From the NCBI GenBank assembly GCA_910574455.1, contig CAJSYZ010000001.1, positions 160,006 through 224,005 on the forward strand: a stretch of DNA of 64,000 bases. Direction: 5' to 3'. The position numbers and the translations under genes were made by a program. The DNA comes from Trichaptum fuscoviolaceum (lineage: Eukaryota > Basidiomycota > Agaricomycetes > Hymenochaetales > Trichaptaceae). Numbering within the stretch: the first letter of the stretch is position 1; the number at the start of each line of letters is the position of its first letter. Shown piece after piece: positions 23,250 through 35,130 of the stretch. Under the pieces are notes generated by a model. It saw only the letters and a program-made list of their open reading frames with translations, did no database searches and had not been told where the DNA came from.

Positions 23250-25850
23250 TTGTTCAATTTATTTTTGAACTTCAACCTAGCTGCCTTCGAGGAGAACGTT
23301 AGATTTATTTGAAGAGAACAAATGGTATGGACCACTCACCTATCATATTCCTCCATCTGATTACCGCTTGAGCTGTCCCAGAGCTCCGATACCAGTCCTA
23401 GACATTTGGCTAACCCTCTGCGAGCTCTAAGCACACAACATGGGTCAACTCATCTATGCGAGCTCATAGCACACATAAGATGTAAGCACCATGACCGAAG
23501 GTCCATCGCGTAGGTCCCATACATCCAAAAGGTGAGAATGTGAGTCGTGAAGTGAATCCTCGAGGTTGATTGCTTTCCTACTGCGAGATCAATGGAAAAG
23601 TAAGTGAGGAAAGGCTTTGAGCATGTCAAACAATCAACTTACGTTTACATTTAAACCTTCGCTCAAGTGCTGTAGAAGCCAACGATGATCGTCGTCATGA
23701 TGGGTTTCGAAGTCGAAGCAGGCCCATGCTGTGCAATGCCAGTGGCCGCAGTGGCCGTGCCGCACCTAAACACCCTATTAGAACTTGCCTACTATAGTAG
23801 TAAGTCTGAGTACTGACTGAGTCACGACTCAGCTCATTCTCCATATCTTCTGCGATTCAATTATGCTTTGAATTCATTGACATGACAAACTGTGAGTTTC
23901 TAATGAAATATGCGTGATTTGTACCTGATGGATGGCACAATGGTGGTACAGTCTCCGCAAGTAATCAACCTATTGCTACTATGCACCGCATACTACTAGT
24001 AGGATCGACGTTCAAGTTATGGGTTCAAGTGATTCAATGCTAGATAGATAGGCACGGATAGTGAGTTTCACGCACATTGGGACGTTAGGAGAAACTATAC
24101 AATGGTATCCTATAGATCTCCGTTGCTTCCATTGGCACGGTACTCGACATCGGATATATGCACTACCTGTATGTTTCCACCCTAATTGCATTCCACACAT
24201 CCTCACTAAATACTAATTGTTTATCTGGGATTCGCTATAAATTTGGACTTAACTACGCCGTATAGCCTGGATCTATGCATACATGCATAGCCTTATATGT
24301 GAGAATATGTATGTACATGTGTATCGGTGAGTCTTACTTTGAATAATCTCAATGGATATGCCATAGACAGCTCCCACACGTTGTCTATCTACTATAAATC
24401 TCTAGTTCGTTTTCTGGAGTAAGAACGGAGATCCAGATGCTACATCATCAGCTCTCAGTCGTCGTACTCCTCTGGATTTCACTGCTTTGCCGCGAATGCT
24501 GGACTTTATCTCCACCTTTCTTAGAATATGTGTCCATATTCAATTCATGCCTCACTGTCCTCGTATGTAAGTGGTTTCAGCATGTTTCTGTATAATACTT
24601 GCAGATTAGACATGATCTCAGTGATCGTAGGATGGCGGTGACCAACTAACAAACAATGAGGTTTAGTGACAGACTAGATGCTCTTCGTCACATCTTGCAG
24701 TACATGTACGTGCGCCGTTACTCTAATCCAAGTCGTCTAGGTTCGGACATCAAAATAACTCTTATTCAGATTGGAGACTTGGAGACTTCACTAGCGTGTA
24801 TTTCACTACTAGTAGAACGTTCACGGCTGTACATGTCCTACAACCCAGGCTTGGGTTTACTGATGAAACACCTGATGTAGTGTACAGTTCGCAATAGCGG
24901 TCTTGGATGCGGACTTGCTTGAGGACTATAATCAAGACAGGTTGAGGCGAAGTTGTCCCTGGGGTTGAATACAGGTTCATGATGTAGTGCGTGTGTCCTT
25001 CGAATATCTTCAAAGATAATTAGACTGAGTCTGATTTAGAAGCAGTGGGTGTGCGCACCTAATACACCGTTCCACTGTTTATCCCAGTCTCATGCCTTGA
25101 TTGTCATATCATCGCAGCCTGTCAGCACAAAGCTGTGCGGTAACGTTTGGTCAGTAATTCCACGAAGTGATTTAATCATTATATATATGGCCACACATTG
25201 TGTTGTAAATTCCAAAGTGAGATAGTTTGCGACGTCGTGCTGGAGCTCTGCAGTACACGCGAGGGTGTTGAAATTGACTTAAGAGCTCGAGAACGCGAAT
25301 GCCTAACATTTTCTACCCTAGCATTTGTGGTGACGGAGAGAAAGAATCTGAAGCCAACAAGCGTAATGGAAAGCAAGTGTAATTTCTTGTTTAATTCACA
25401 GATGCAATTTCAAGCTGCAAATTATGCAAGTTCGACATAAAATTGCGGTCGCATGTCAGGTATTGCGTTGTTACTGGTTCTCTGTCTGACAAACTAGCAG
25501 TTTCGGATCGTATTGATAATGTATTGCAATGCCCTTGACTACAATAAGACATCAAGCCATATATTCGTTTGTAAGGGATCAAGAAGCAAGAAAGGTCGGG
25601 TCGAGAAAAGATAACAAATTTATGAAAGGATAGAGTAAGGGAGGGGAAAGCAGATGATAGATTTGACAGTAAATAGATAGCAAAATGACAGAGCTCGCAC
25701 GACGGAAAGCATCAAGAAGAAAAGGAGCAAGAAACAAGCACGGAATCAAAGTAACCTATCAAAACGAGGCGGACAACGCCGCACATAATTAACCATCTAC
25801 GTATCAACAGGAAATGCACACTAACGACTCTCTTTGATAGTCCGTCAAAA
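23250..25850. other. Gene-free AT-rich interval inside the KDZ element
   Basis: About 2.6 kb upstream of the KDZ gene. Only scattered short ORFs with no family resemblance are seen. The CATATAG/ATATGT and TAGTAG words are frequent, but I could not define a repeat. It probably includes the KDZ promoter near 23085-23350 and decayed filler. Confidence 0.4.
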
Positions 25851-27097
25851 CTAGAGCTCGACGCTCACATTAGCCACACGAAGCATGGCGTCTTCCCTTC
25901 GAATGTATGCGCGGCATGCTTTCTCATGTCCTGAATCATAATATTCATCTGATGAGTGCGTGCTTCGGCTAGCCAAGGAGTCTTGCGTAATATAATCCGA
26001 ACCTCGAGACTGATTATCCTCGTCATCACTATCGTCGTTCAGGACAACGATGTTTTGATTCTGTGACGGGATACCAGCATTCGGAACGACAGACGTATTC
26101 GTGAGCGATGGCTCGCCTGAACCCTCAGTAATGATCTCCGTCGCTGTGTCGGAGAGACGGCGCCTGTGGTTCGGACGGTTGTTTTCGACCATAACCCACT
26201 GCTTAGGCATGGCAAGCTCTGAGGCCCACGTAGAGGGTGGAGATCGCTTTCCTGGCGTAGTGTCATGTGTGCGCTGTGGCGGCCAGGGAAGACTGAACGG
26301 ACCCGTTGTATGGGCGCTCGTGTGGCCCTCTCGATGCGCGCTTGTTGCGTCCAAGTCCCGAACGCCCGACGAAGGACCTAAGTGTTCAGTTACGAATTCT
26401 CTGTGATATAAATTACATTATAATGTGATTCAAGTCAAAATTCGACACAAATACGTACGCATGGCCATCGGGACTCGTCTGTAATTGCACACGGCGTACA
26501 ATTCCAGCGTTTAGAGCCTCCATGTAAGCGGAAATTGCTTCGTCCGTCGACGAGTACTTCAGTGCGAGATTATTTGGTATACCTAGCACAAGGTGCGATG
26601 CCAGAGAACTTCAAAGGTGTTAGCTATCACGATAAGAATGCATTTGCTATAGTGACTTGCCTTTTTTTTGTGTACCCGACATCTCTGCCAACGAAAATAA
26701 CATAAGTGCTTGCAGAGACGACTCTTTGTTTGCCTTGAGATGTCAGGTCAGGCTGTGCAGGCTCAGATACGAGTGCGGGCGAGATTGGGACTGGGTCAGT
26801 GTTGCAGGTTGTCTGAGTCGCACGGGAATGAACCCGCGGACCACGATAGTCGGAGGGGAGGAGATCCACAACGAAACCAGAAATATATGGGTGATCAAAG
26901 AGCGACTCGGGAATACGATTCCCAGCAAGAACTATGATAGAGCGAGCGACTGCGCAAATGAAGACGATGGCACATCGCATCATGAACACCAGAATGTTGA
27001 CGAGGATGCCATCCCTTTCCTCTGGAGGTTGAGGACCGAGCTGTAGATTGTCCTTGACGTCCATCGGATGGGGTAAATGAGTGAAGGTGAAGTTCAA
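25851..27097 (-). CDS. Viroplasmin/RNase H1-N-like protein with a membrane segment
   Basis: Three exons on the minus strand: 27097 to about 26650, about 26606-26460 and about 26403-25851, with GT-AG borders at the second intron (GTACGT to ATCACAG). The N-terminus has a hydrophobic stretch (VNILVFMMRCAIVFICAVA, about residues 33-51) that could span a membrane. A central segment TYVIFVGRDVG, continuing across the intron to VLGIPNNLALKYSSTDEAIS, resembles the small caulimovirus viroplasmin/RNase H1 N-terminal fold, used by cellular RNases H1 to bind RNA-DNA hybrids and widespread in basidiomycete hypothetical proteins. The usual tryptophan between the two halves is missing. The C-terminus is Ser/Asp-rich. 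No RNase H catalytic domain follows. It is a passenger of the KDZ element or an older neighbour. Confidence 0.55.
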
Positions 27098-27675
27098 GGG
27101 GAAAAGGGGGAATACCTACCAAGATGCGTCAATAGACTCTATATCTCAACTCTGCATACGTGTCCTTGCCGTGCTTCGAACCTTATCCTTTGATTCGTCT
27201 GCACTTCGACTACAAGATGCACATGGGTGTCAGTTCTTCTGCCTAGAATGTGATGGAAACTACCTATCTTGCTATTATTTCCGCGGATAAATGGAAAATG
27301 AAAGAAGACAGGTGAGCAGATTTGCATGAGAATCAAATTAGTGGCGTACCTGGCAGGAAAGCACTCCAGATTTTCTCGTCATACGATGGCATGAAGACAC
27401 GTCTCATATGCCATATTTTTTGCTTGGTTTTTGACTCCAGATTATTAGTCGAGAGAAACTACGAATGTATCATTAGCATTAACCTCATTGACAGACTGAT
27501 ATCTTACCTTCTCTACGTTTAAACCATACCCTCAGAAAATGCACAGTGCTCCGAAGAACACTACCGGGGGTTTCGGGGTGTTACCAGAGCTTCATACAAC
27601 TCCGAAGAAAAATAAGTATCTCCACGGACGTCGAGAACACAGAACTGGAGAGCAGCGGCGTCTTCTTTTTTTCTC

Positions 27676-27894
27676 TTGACTAGATGGAGGCATAGATATG
27701 GCTTTTGTGATGATTTTCGTTTGATGAGTGATCACGCGCTGTTTCAAGATGAAGAAGACTTACCGGCAAAGGTCCTACAGTTCAGCGAGTTCATTAGAAG
27801 AGAGATCGAAGAAATCTGTGACGGTAGAATCGTGTCCGGAGAACGCGGGATTGAAAGATTGTGGCGAAGAGTATCAGCCTGGAATGTGGAGTAG
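27676..27894 (+). CDS. Short unrecognised ORF
   Basis: A 72-residue frame MTRWRHRYGFCDDF to VSAWNVE with coding-like composition (acidic and basic mix, no low complexity). It could be an exon of a small gene or of an upstream exon set for the gene at 28145. I found no convincing partner exon. Confidence 0.2.
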   Translation: MTRWRHRYGFCDDFRLMSDHALFQDEEDLPAKVLQFSEFIRREIEEICDGRIVSGERGIERLWRRVSAWNVE

Positions 27895-28144
27895 AAGAGA
27901 TCCACACTGACTGTGGCGGGAGGATAATGCAATTGAACGTGTGAGCGAGCGAGTTGTTGCTGCGGAAGAAGAAATAAACCGAAAAGACGATGTGCACAAA
28001 GCGAAGATGCGACTTAACTGAAGGCTGAAGATAACGCAGCGATGAAGCATAAATACTAGAGCCACATACATGAAAGTGCAGGGACTCCTTTCATCGACAC
28101 CCAGATACTCTGTTTTACACACTTCAATCTTCTCGCTTACTGCT

Positions 28145-31076
28145 ATGCCTGCCAGAGCCTGGACTGATGAGCCTCGTAAGGCTTTCCTCGAATCGAAGAT
28201 CCCTAGGTTCGAGAGTGCGCAGGAGCAGAAGCTGACGAGACAATTCATGCAGTCGTTGCACGAAGAGTACTTCATTCGATTCCCAGAGCCCGACGAGGTC
28301 AAGAAGGGCGATGAACGCAAGGCACGTAATCCTCATTGTAGTATATTTCGTATATCTAACTGTGAAGTACAGAAAGTCAGTAACTGGTTCAATAACCATA
28401 GCGGTGGTCGTCATGCAGGGAAGAAGGTCATCCCACTTATCAAGAACACGCGCTCGACCTTTACGGCAATACTGTACGGAACCGTTGAGCAGCGGCGTAA
28501 GCAAAAGCTCCAGGCCACGCAAGCGTACTCCGAGCTATACTGGGAGTCGAAGCTCCGTACCGTCGTCCTCAACGAGTGGAAGCAGAAGCGCATCGAGGAA
28601 CCGGACGTACCCAAAAACAAGTTCCTGCCGTTCATGAACATGCGTATCAAGCAGCTTTACGAGGCCGAGGCTCCGGATGTCCACGCCGAGGTCGAGCACT
28701 ATCGTCAAAACAGGAATGAAGACATTGCAAATGGCAACGTCTTCCTCTTGCCAGGCGAAGAGGAGTTGGACTCCGATGAACAGGATCGCCGTATTCAAGC
28801 TCGTAAGAGACAGGCGTGAGTACCTCATTGATATATTATATGCAGGCTTACTCACAGATTCATTATAGAGCTATTGATAACGTGCAGCCAGCTCTCACTG
28901 AGGTCGCGAAGGTCATTGAAGAGACCACGGGACTTAAATGTCATTTCATGGTCGCTGGTCCTGAACCACGCAGGAAGGGGAAGATTGTTACCATCACGTT
29001 AGTGACTATCGTAGTAGTTATCATTAGCGTGTTCGCTTTTGTTTTCTGATTTAATTGCTCGTACTTACTAGTGTAACGGCTGGAAAGTCCCTCCAGAGCA
29101 AGCGAAAGTTTCCAGATAGTAGCCCTTTGTACAGAGCGAATGTCTCTGGTCTTTGGAAAGCGTTTATAAAATCGTGCTTTTGTGAGTGCCTATGCGCGTT
29201 TGAATTGTGCGGTCGATTGAGCAGACGTTTTCCAGCGCAAGCAGATCGCACTCGCTATGCCGATGTGCCATTTCCCGGTTACGAAGACGATGAAGAGCCA
29301 CAGCAGTCAGCACCTGATAACGTATCGATGGTACAGAAGGGACATACCGCACATACTAAGGGCACCTTGAAGGCCAAAAGTAAACCATGTCCTCCCACCA
29401 TACACAGTTCATCCAGCTCGTCGGAAGATGAAGACGATGAAGACATTGAGCCGCCCACAGTCGATCATGGTAATCCCATTGATAACGTCGCAGCACAGAG
29501 CCTCGGAGACGGAGAAGACGTTAGTGGTCCTGCAGACTATGCCAGTGACGATGACAGCAACGTCGATGAGGAGGACTTCGCTGAGCTAATGTCGAAAACA
29601 TTGCCACCTGCACGCCGTGTGGTCGAAAAGAAAGTCAGTGAAGGGAATTACACGAAGTACAGGGTTCAGACGGGGTCATGGGTCACTTACTATGAGTTGA
29701 AGCGTCTTGCTAATATGGCACGCAATACGGCCATGATTGCTGCACTGGGGATTCCGGAGGCGGCCAGTAACTTGACTACGAGGAACGGTCCAGAGAAACA
29801 GGCCCGGACAACCCCGAACGACGAAGACGAGTATTCCCCGGCTGGCCGGCCCTCCCTTCCTGCTCCTCGGACACAGCCTCTAAGGGCCTCGATCGATCAA
29901 GCCACGCGGTAAGCTTGATTACTTCACATCCTGATCAGCGTTCACTCACCGGCTTATTTAGACCCGAAATTGACACGGTCATGGCGGACGTAAATACGGC
30001 AGATCCAAAAACAGCTGCTAGTGAGCCTCAACTTGAAGTGGACTGTGACACCTCGCCGTCGACCATATCGGCAAGCTTGCTATCCCCCACAACAACGTCG
30101 GCCAGTTTCTCATTGCCCCCCATCCTTCCCAATCAACTACCCGCCAGCACAGTACTCGATAATGGCGTCAGCATGGACGTCGATGACAACGAGCGCGTCA
30201 TTCAAGTCACCGGTGTCACCGTTGCCACCGTTGCCACCGGCAAGTCACGTCACTCGTCACCAGCCAAGGTCAACGCCACCGTAGATACGGTCAACACCTG
30301 CGCACGCGCTCCAAACGCTGTCTTGGATCTCGACTCCTTCAAGGTCTCCAATTTGCCTGGCTGGCTCGTAGATCCAGCCAAGTACCTTCTCAAGAAATTC
30401 CGTGGCGAACTCGAAGATGAGTTATTGGCTGGACTGTTTGCACTGGAAATGGCATGGTTTCCGGTGCGTTCTCTAATTTACTCGTTAATTGCTAAATAGC
30501 TAATCCAAATTGAAGCTCGATAGGAAAATGGGCTCCGACAATCGGCCTAGCGCTGTGCCCTGGTGGCTCAAGAACGCTCGTCCGCTGAGCAAGGTCCCCG
30601 CGAACATCGATCTCGCTTCCTTCCCTGACGAGGTTCGACAGTGGTGGAAGACTACTCAGCCCTCCTGGCGAATGCCAAACGATTCTGTCTCCGACTGGCC
30701 TCTTAGCCGCGAGGTCCCACCAGGCGAAGACTGGGCCTGTTCTCGACGAGGGGGCCCGAATGGTTTGTTCCTTGTTATAATGTGTCTTTTCTGGTGGCGC
30801 TATACAGCTATAGCGGAAGATGACAGGGTCGCGATGGCTGAATATCTGTCCGTCGCGGAGGACGTCGCATTTGCGTTCGGTGAGATATTACATTGTACTT
30901 CTTTCCCTGTATCCGCGTCTGCACCTGTGCCTTCGTCTAGCCATAGGCCTTCCTTGGCGACGACATCTACCAAGGCCACCAGGTCAGGCGCAAACCGTGC
31001 CGTTTCCGCTGGTAGCGCTAAAAAAACGCGTTCGTCTGAAAATAATGTTCGACGTAGCACGCGCTCTCGGGCCTAG
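28145..31076 (+). CDS. Large acidic agaricomycete hypothetical with WFNN motif
   Basis: The ATG at 28145 starts MPARAWTDEPRKAFLE. Exon 1 ends near 28324 (GTAATC donor), exon 2 runs from about 28368 to 28817, and further exons follow from 28869, about 29074, 29962 and about 30515 to a TAG at 31076, about 850 residues in all. Exon 2 opens with QKVSNWFNNHSG, a motif common to a family repeated many times in mushroom genomes whose function is unknown. A Lys/Glu-rich helical part follows (about residues 65-210), then a long Ser/Asp/Glu-rich region, a Trp-rich block (PWWLKNARPLSK, QWWKTTQPSW) and a basic tail ending RRSTRSRA. WFNN recalls the homeodomain WFQN motif, but I would not call it a homeodomain. 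Splicing is coherent. Confidence 0.6.
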
Positions 31077-31079
31077 TTT

Positions 31080-31489
31080 ACTGTAGCATGATTTCCTTCT
31101 TGTCTTTCTCTCTGTTCTCCTTCTTGTCTTTCCCTCTGTTCCTATGACCCGTTGGTCTTATTTGACTTCCATTTCTTGATAAATTAATCTAATGTGCGAA
31201 AGCGCCTTTTTTTGATAATTATCGCTGTGCTCGCTGTGAAACTGTGGGAACTTAAGTGTCATGACCTCGACGGTCCGGGTTACTATGTGAAAGATAGTCC
31301 AAGATTGGAATAGCAAATTTGTCACTGACGACCTATGGTCTAGATTGGGATTGCTGGGTGCCAATAGCTGAATATATGATTAAATATACAGCAATCAGGC
31401 TCCTTGTAATAATAAAGTAATTATAGCGGAACAATTAATATAAATAATCTAATATTCACTTCTGTACTTCATGGTCAGCTATGCTGATC
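31080..31489. other. AT-rich stretch before the right KDZ terminus
   Basis: T-rich 3' flank of the hypothetical gene. A TTGTCTTTC/CTCTGTTC doublet occurs at 31100-31140. No gene is seen. Confidence 0.4.
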
Positions 31490-31604
31490 ATCTCATGTAT
31501 TAGAGCTGCTGCAATGGCTGGACATAATGCAAAAACCACTATGCCATTATGCACAGCAGGGCTGTATCTCATGCATGACAATTGCTGGTAGCAGTGCTGG
31601 CAGG
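31490..31604. repeat. Right terminal inverted repeat of the KDZ element
   Basis: Inverse of 18203-31604's left end in block order: CATGCATGAG, CTGTGCATAAT and TTTTGCATTAT. It ends GCTGGCAGG directly before the TATTC duplicate. Confidence 0.75.
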
Positions 31605-32059
31605 TATTCTTCAAAAGGAGGATTCAATTAGCTTTGACGCACATAATCAGCGCGGCCAGTAAGTGAACATGACATAGTTTTGTCTGCCTTGTTGCTAACT
31701 ATTATATTTTATACAAACCTTAAGCTGCTTTGAGCATGCTATCAATCTTGCAACAAGGGCTTTTGTCAATGCATTGTCACCATCAAAGAAGGCAAACAAT
31801 GAACAGGCTGATAGTGAAGGTGCGTGTTATTTGAAGCTTCCCTTCTTTTTTTGCACGATAACTCATTAGATAGGAAATAAAGATAACAATGAGGACTTTG
31901 AAGAAGATGTGCAAAGCCTCATGAAGGATGTGGAAGAAGCTATTGGTACAATGCCGAACTCGGAGGAATCACTGGAAATTAGGCTCCTACCAACTCTTCT
32001 TCTGAAAATTCGGGGCTTCATTGCCAAGGTGATTCATATTTTCTATTTCGCTCCTATCG

Positions 32060-33585
32060 TTCTTTCAGGACCGAATTTTATGGGTATTGTATTGGTGCTT
32101 GGGCGAAGAAAGTGCGCTGGAAGTAAATTGCGCCTTCGCACTTAAAGCCTGAGTTATCGCACTTAGCAATAGCGCACGCAAGTGTTTGATAACTAATCAT
32201 TTCCCACACTGGCACTGGCACTCACCAGCAAACCACGGGTATGTCGTCGTCCTCTATACTTTGTGCGCATGTTGGAGAGTGAAGGGAGAGCAGCATGGTC
32301 AGCAGGGCACTTCTGTGCTTTAAAACTAGGCGTCAAACCCGATGTTTGCTGACTGTGTTGACCGTTGATTTCATCCCGGACACGCGGTTTTGCTACCCTT
32401 CACAATTCTCATGTTGCACAATGTATATTTCTTCATCTGCTAACAGACTTTGTACAGACACTCGACTCGCTCCCTCTCAACATCCCCTGGTCACCCACGC
32501 AACCACAGCAAGTTTGTGTATGAAATGTGAAGGCAAACCAAGGACCGGAGGACAAGATCCGTATCGCGACGACGGCTGCAGACCTCAATCACCGCCCATA
32601 CCTCCTTCTGCTGCACCGCCGCTTTATGGTGAGTTTTTTTTATACCCTTTCTTTCTTTGGAGAAGTAGCTCACTGCTGAACAGAAGGACTGTTTCTCCTG
32701 CGCAGTGCTCCATCTCGCCGTTTCCGAAGGCTCGCACGTCACTGGCCATGCGCGTTGCCATGGCGACCGCGTCGTGCGCACTCCAACAACATCGAAAGCG
32801 CAGCTTCAGCGGTCGCTTCACGTTCTACGACGCCTTGGGAAAGGCTAACAAGGTCGACCTTTCGGCTACCGCATTGTCTGGTACTCAGGACTTGTCCAGC
32901 CAGGAAGGAGCTTGCTGAGGAACCCGGTAGGCGCCACTGGCATGCGAGGCAGGGAAGTGGGTCTACGCAGGGTAGCGCTCCCGTACAATACCGCCAGCAA
33001 TCCGCCAACAACCTCACCCGCCAACTCGACTCAATCCCCGTCATGGCCGCTGCAGGAAACCAGCACCCCTTCGGCGCAGGCGCAGATGCTACCTCACCTT
33101 CAACAATATCGCTCCTTCGTGTGCCTTGTCTGGCGTGCAGGCCACGTTCGCGCGGGCTCCACCAAGCCTTCGTAGCCAAGCATCAAATGCCTCTCTAATT
33201 AGCGAGACACCGTATTCTGCGGCCAATATGTCGTCGGCGGTCACGGTGTCAACTGCGTCCGGGGATCTGGAAATGCTACGCAAAGTCCTGCGCGCCTGTC
33301 TTTCGCATCTGCGTCATTTGTCCCGCCACGCCGCCCACAATTACGAAGCAACGCGGGACTTGGCGAGTTCGACGAGCCTCTTCACTCGCATTCTGTGCTT
33401 TCTCCATCCTCCCTACCACCAGGAGATCTACGTGTCTAACCTAAAGGTCATCGACACCCCGCTTTTAAAGGGCCAGCATGGGCGCTGATGGATCTTCAAT
33501 TTGCCTACTCTTGCCCTGCATCTCAGCTTACTTTTTGTTCATTTGATCTTCTGTTCCCATTGCGTTGAAGGTCTAAAGTATGCTT
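32060..33585. mobile_element. ~1.5 kb insertion inside a hAT intron, unclassified
   Basis: The hAT exon ending KIRGFIAK (32031) and the next one starting VRKSPQARKHFNK (33602) are separated by 1.57 kb, whereas every other intron of this gene is 45-70 nt. The host intron still has its GTGATT donor and TTTACAG acceptor, so the extra DNA sits within it. I could not find target duplications or inverted ends. GC content and codon-like composition are higher than in the surrounding hAT. It contains CACTGGCACTGGCACTCACC at about 32202. It may be a small transposon carrying gene fragments. Confidence 0.55.
32519..33488 (+). pseudogene. Coding-like fragments within the intronic insertion
   Basis: Plus-strand open pieces with coding composition lie in changing frames: MKCEGKPRTGGQDPYRDDG to a possible GTGAGT donor at 32629, a middle part 32690-33175, and a final piece 33126-33488 containing SASFARAP-like and TVSTASGDLEMLRKVLR stretches. 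A spliced gene with two or three short introns is possible, but I could not join the frames with confidence. I do not recognise a family. It may be a host gene fragment captured by the insertion. Confidence 0.3.
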
Positions 33586-34974
33586 ATGATCTTCTTTACA
33601 GGTTCGCAAATCACCGCAGGCTCGCAAACACTTTAATAAGTGCTGCATTGATGCATCAAAGAAACCATTAGAGCTTGTTGCATTTTGCAAGACTCGCTTC
33701 CAGACATGGGAGGATGTCTTAGCTCAATTCATCCGTCTTGATGCAGTAAGTTTTGGTTGACTTCCAATGCGTATTGCAGCTAATATTGCTGTGCAGGCCA
33801 TTGATTTATTTATCTCAAATGCTGACTTTGTGCCAAATGTTCCTCGCGTTGATGCTGGCCAACCTCTTTATGCGTCATACCGGTTCATTGAAGAGGAATG
33901 GATCTTGATTCATAAGATCTATAATGTTTTAGAGGTACGCCTAACATATTTTAATTAATGAATGCTTATCGTCTTTCATAGGAATCTGGCAAGGTTCACA
34001 AGCAGTTCTCTTCTGAAACAGTACCATCCGTTTGGAAGGTTCTTCCTGCTATTGAAAACTTTATGCACCAATGGGAAGAGCTTTCGTTGAAGCCTGAGTA
34101 TGAAGTTCTTAGAACAGCAATCGAGTGCGGTATCAAGACGACAGAGAAATATTTTAGTAAGGCTGCTCGATCCTCAGCGCAGATCATGAATCTTTGTAAG
34201 TGAATTGAACTTAATATCTTATCAATGCCTAATTGCTATGTCAGTTTTGAACCCAGTGGCGAAGCGTGATTATTTCCGCCTCTATTGGTCTGATGAGGGC
34301 TTCAAGCATGCTGATGAAGTGGTCAATAAAATTGTACGTATTCATTACTGTGTCTTAGCTATGCTAACGCTAACAACATCTAGTTTGACAAGTACAAGGC
34401 TGAATATGATAACGAGCATTCCAAATGCGTAGCTCCAGTAGCAGCTACAACTGGCCCATCAAGTTCCACTGCATTACAAGACAAAGAGTATGGTACGGAT
34501 TGCTTGCGAGCTGTCATCGAGTTACGCCGACAACAGCAAGAGAGTGTACCTATGGACTCACGCGAGGAGCTCACAAGGTATGAGAAGGATCTCGTTCATG
34601 AGGATATCAAGGATATCTTGACATGGTGGAAAGTTAGTCTTTTTCTCTTTTCATTTCGCAATATTCTGATTACATCGGCAGGTTAATGAGCAAAGGTACC
34701 CTGTCCTTTCCCGGATTGCTAGAGACTATCTTGCAATTCAAGCTTCGTCTATTCCATGCGAGCGCTTGTTCTCAATGGCTGGTATTGCAGATGCAAAGCG
34801 TAGGAATAGAATGGTTTCTGATACCTTTTCAGCCCTTCAAACCCTTCGATCTCATTTGCAAATGCAAAGGTGTCACTCATGTGATGACAACTAGATAGAA
34901 AAGCATGTTATTCCAGTTCTAAAAGTACTACAAGTTGCGAATTCAGATTACTTTCTCTCTAATGTGGTGACCTG

Positions 34975-35130
34975 GGGTCGACCCCGGCCTGACCCTGGCC
35001 CGACCCGCTTTGGCCCGACCCCAAGGGCCAATGAGGGTCAGGGTCAGGGTCAGCAGTTTGACTAAATTCCCTGACCCGGTCAGGTCGGGGGTCAGACCAA
35101 ACATGCCCTGACCCGACCCAACCCGGCCTT
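34975..35130. repeat. GGGTC/GACCC subterminal repeat of the hAT element, right
   Basis: Runs of GACCC, GGGTCAGGGTC and GACCCGACCC mirror the left array and end 11 bp before the terminal TTGAGGACTATA. Confidence 0.8.

Larger units (their letters stand above)
18203..31604 (-). mobile_element. 13.4 kb KDZ-transposase element with extra genes
   Basis: The element interrupts a hAT transposase exon between 18202 and 31605. Its first and last ~105 bp are imperfect inverted repeats: at left GATGCATGAG, CAGCCATGCTGTGCATAAT and TTTTGCATTAT; at right the inverse of CATGCATGAG, CAGCCCTGCTGTGCATAAT and TTTTGCATTAT, in the same order and spacing, about three quarters identical by eye. It carries a KDZ transposase on the minus strand (18982-23085), a three-exon gene with a viroplasmin-like region (25851-27097, minus) and a long acidic gene (28145-31076, plus). 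The intervening 23.1-25.8 kb is AT-rich without genes. The last two genes could be cargo or older neighbours brought in by further nesting. Confidence 0.8.
16364..34894 (+). pseudogene. BED-finger hAT transposase, split by two insertions
   Basis: 5' exons: 16364-17127, 17189-17390, 17448-17563, 17625-17782, 17848-18057, 18109-18202. The frame breaks at the 13.4 kb insertion and resumes at 31610-31658, 31725-31820, 31873-32031, 33602-33746, 33798-33935, 33982-34196, 34245-34334, 34384-34632 and 34682-34894 (several junctions approximate). The N-terminus is a Ser/Thr-rich basic tail. A BED zinc finger follows (CLIC with MRRHVARE and a later H), then SITYDGWTS, the hAT box with the first catalytic Asp, then GDNVSVNDKTM. 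The far C-terminus YPVLSRIARDYLAIQ followed by CERLFSMAG is the hAT dimerisation domain. Across the insertion the frame joins exactly (EIHDI to LQKED), so the gene was intact when it was hit. Confidence 0.9.

Noticed and set aside
23250..25850. Solo LTR or additional gene in the KDZ interior
   Set aside because: No TG...CA-bounded direct repeat or coherent exon set could be found by eye.
25851..27097. Viral origin of the viroplasmin-like gene
   Set aside because: The fold name comes from plant viruses, but it is common in cellular RNases H1 and fungal hypotheticals; introns and composition are fungal.
28368..28420. Homeodomain in the WFNN-motif protein
   Set aside because: Only the WFNN word is reminiscent; the helix spacing and flanking residues of a homeodomain are not there.
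18203..31604. TET/JBP dioxygenase as KDZ cargo
   Set aside because: I looked for an HxD...H dioxygenase pattern in the element's genes because such cargo is known for KDZ elements, and did not see it.
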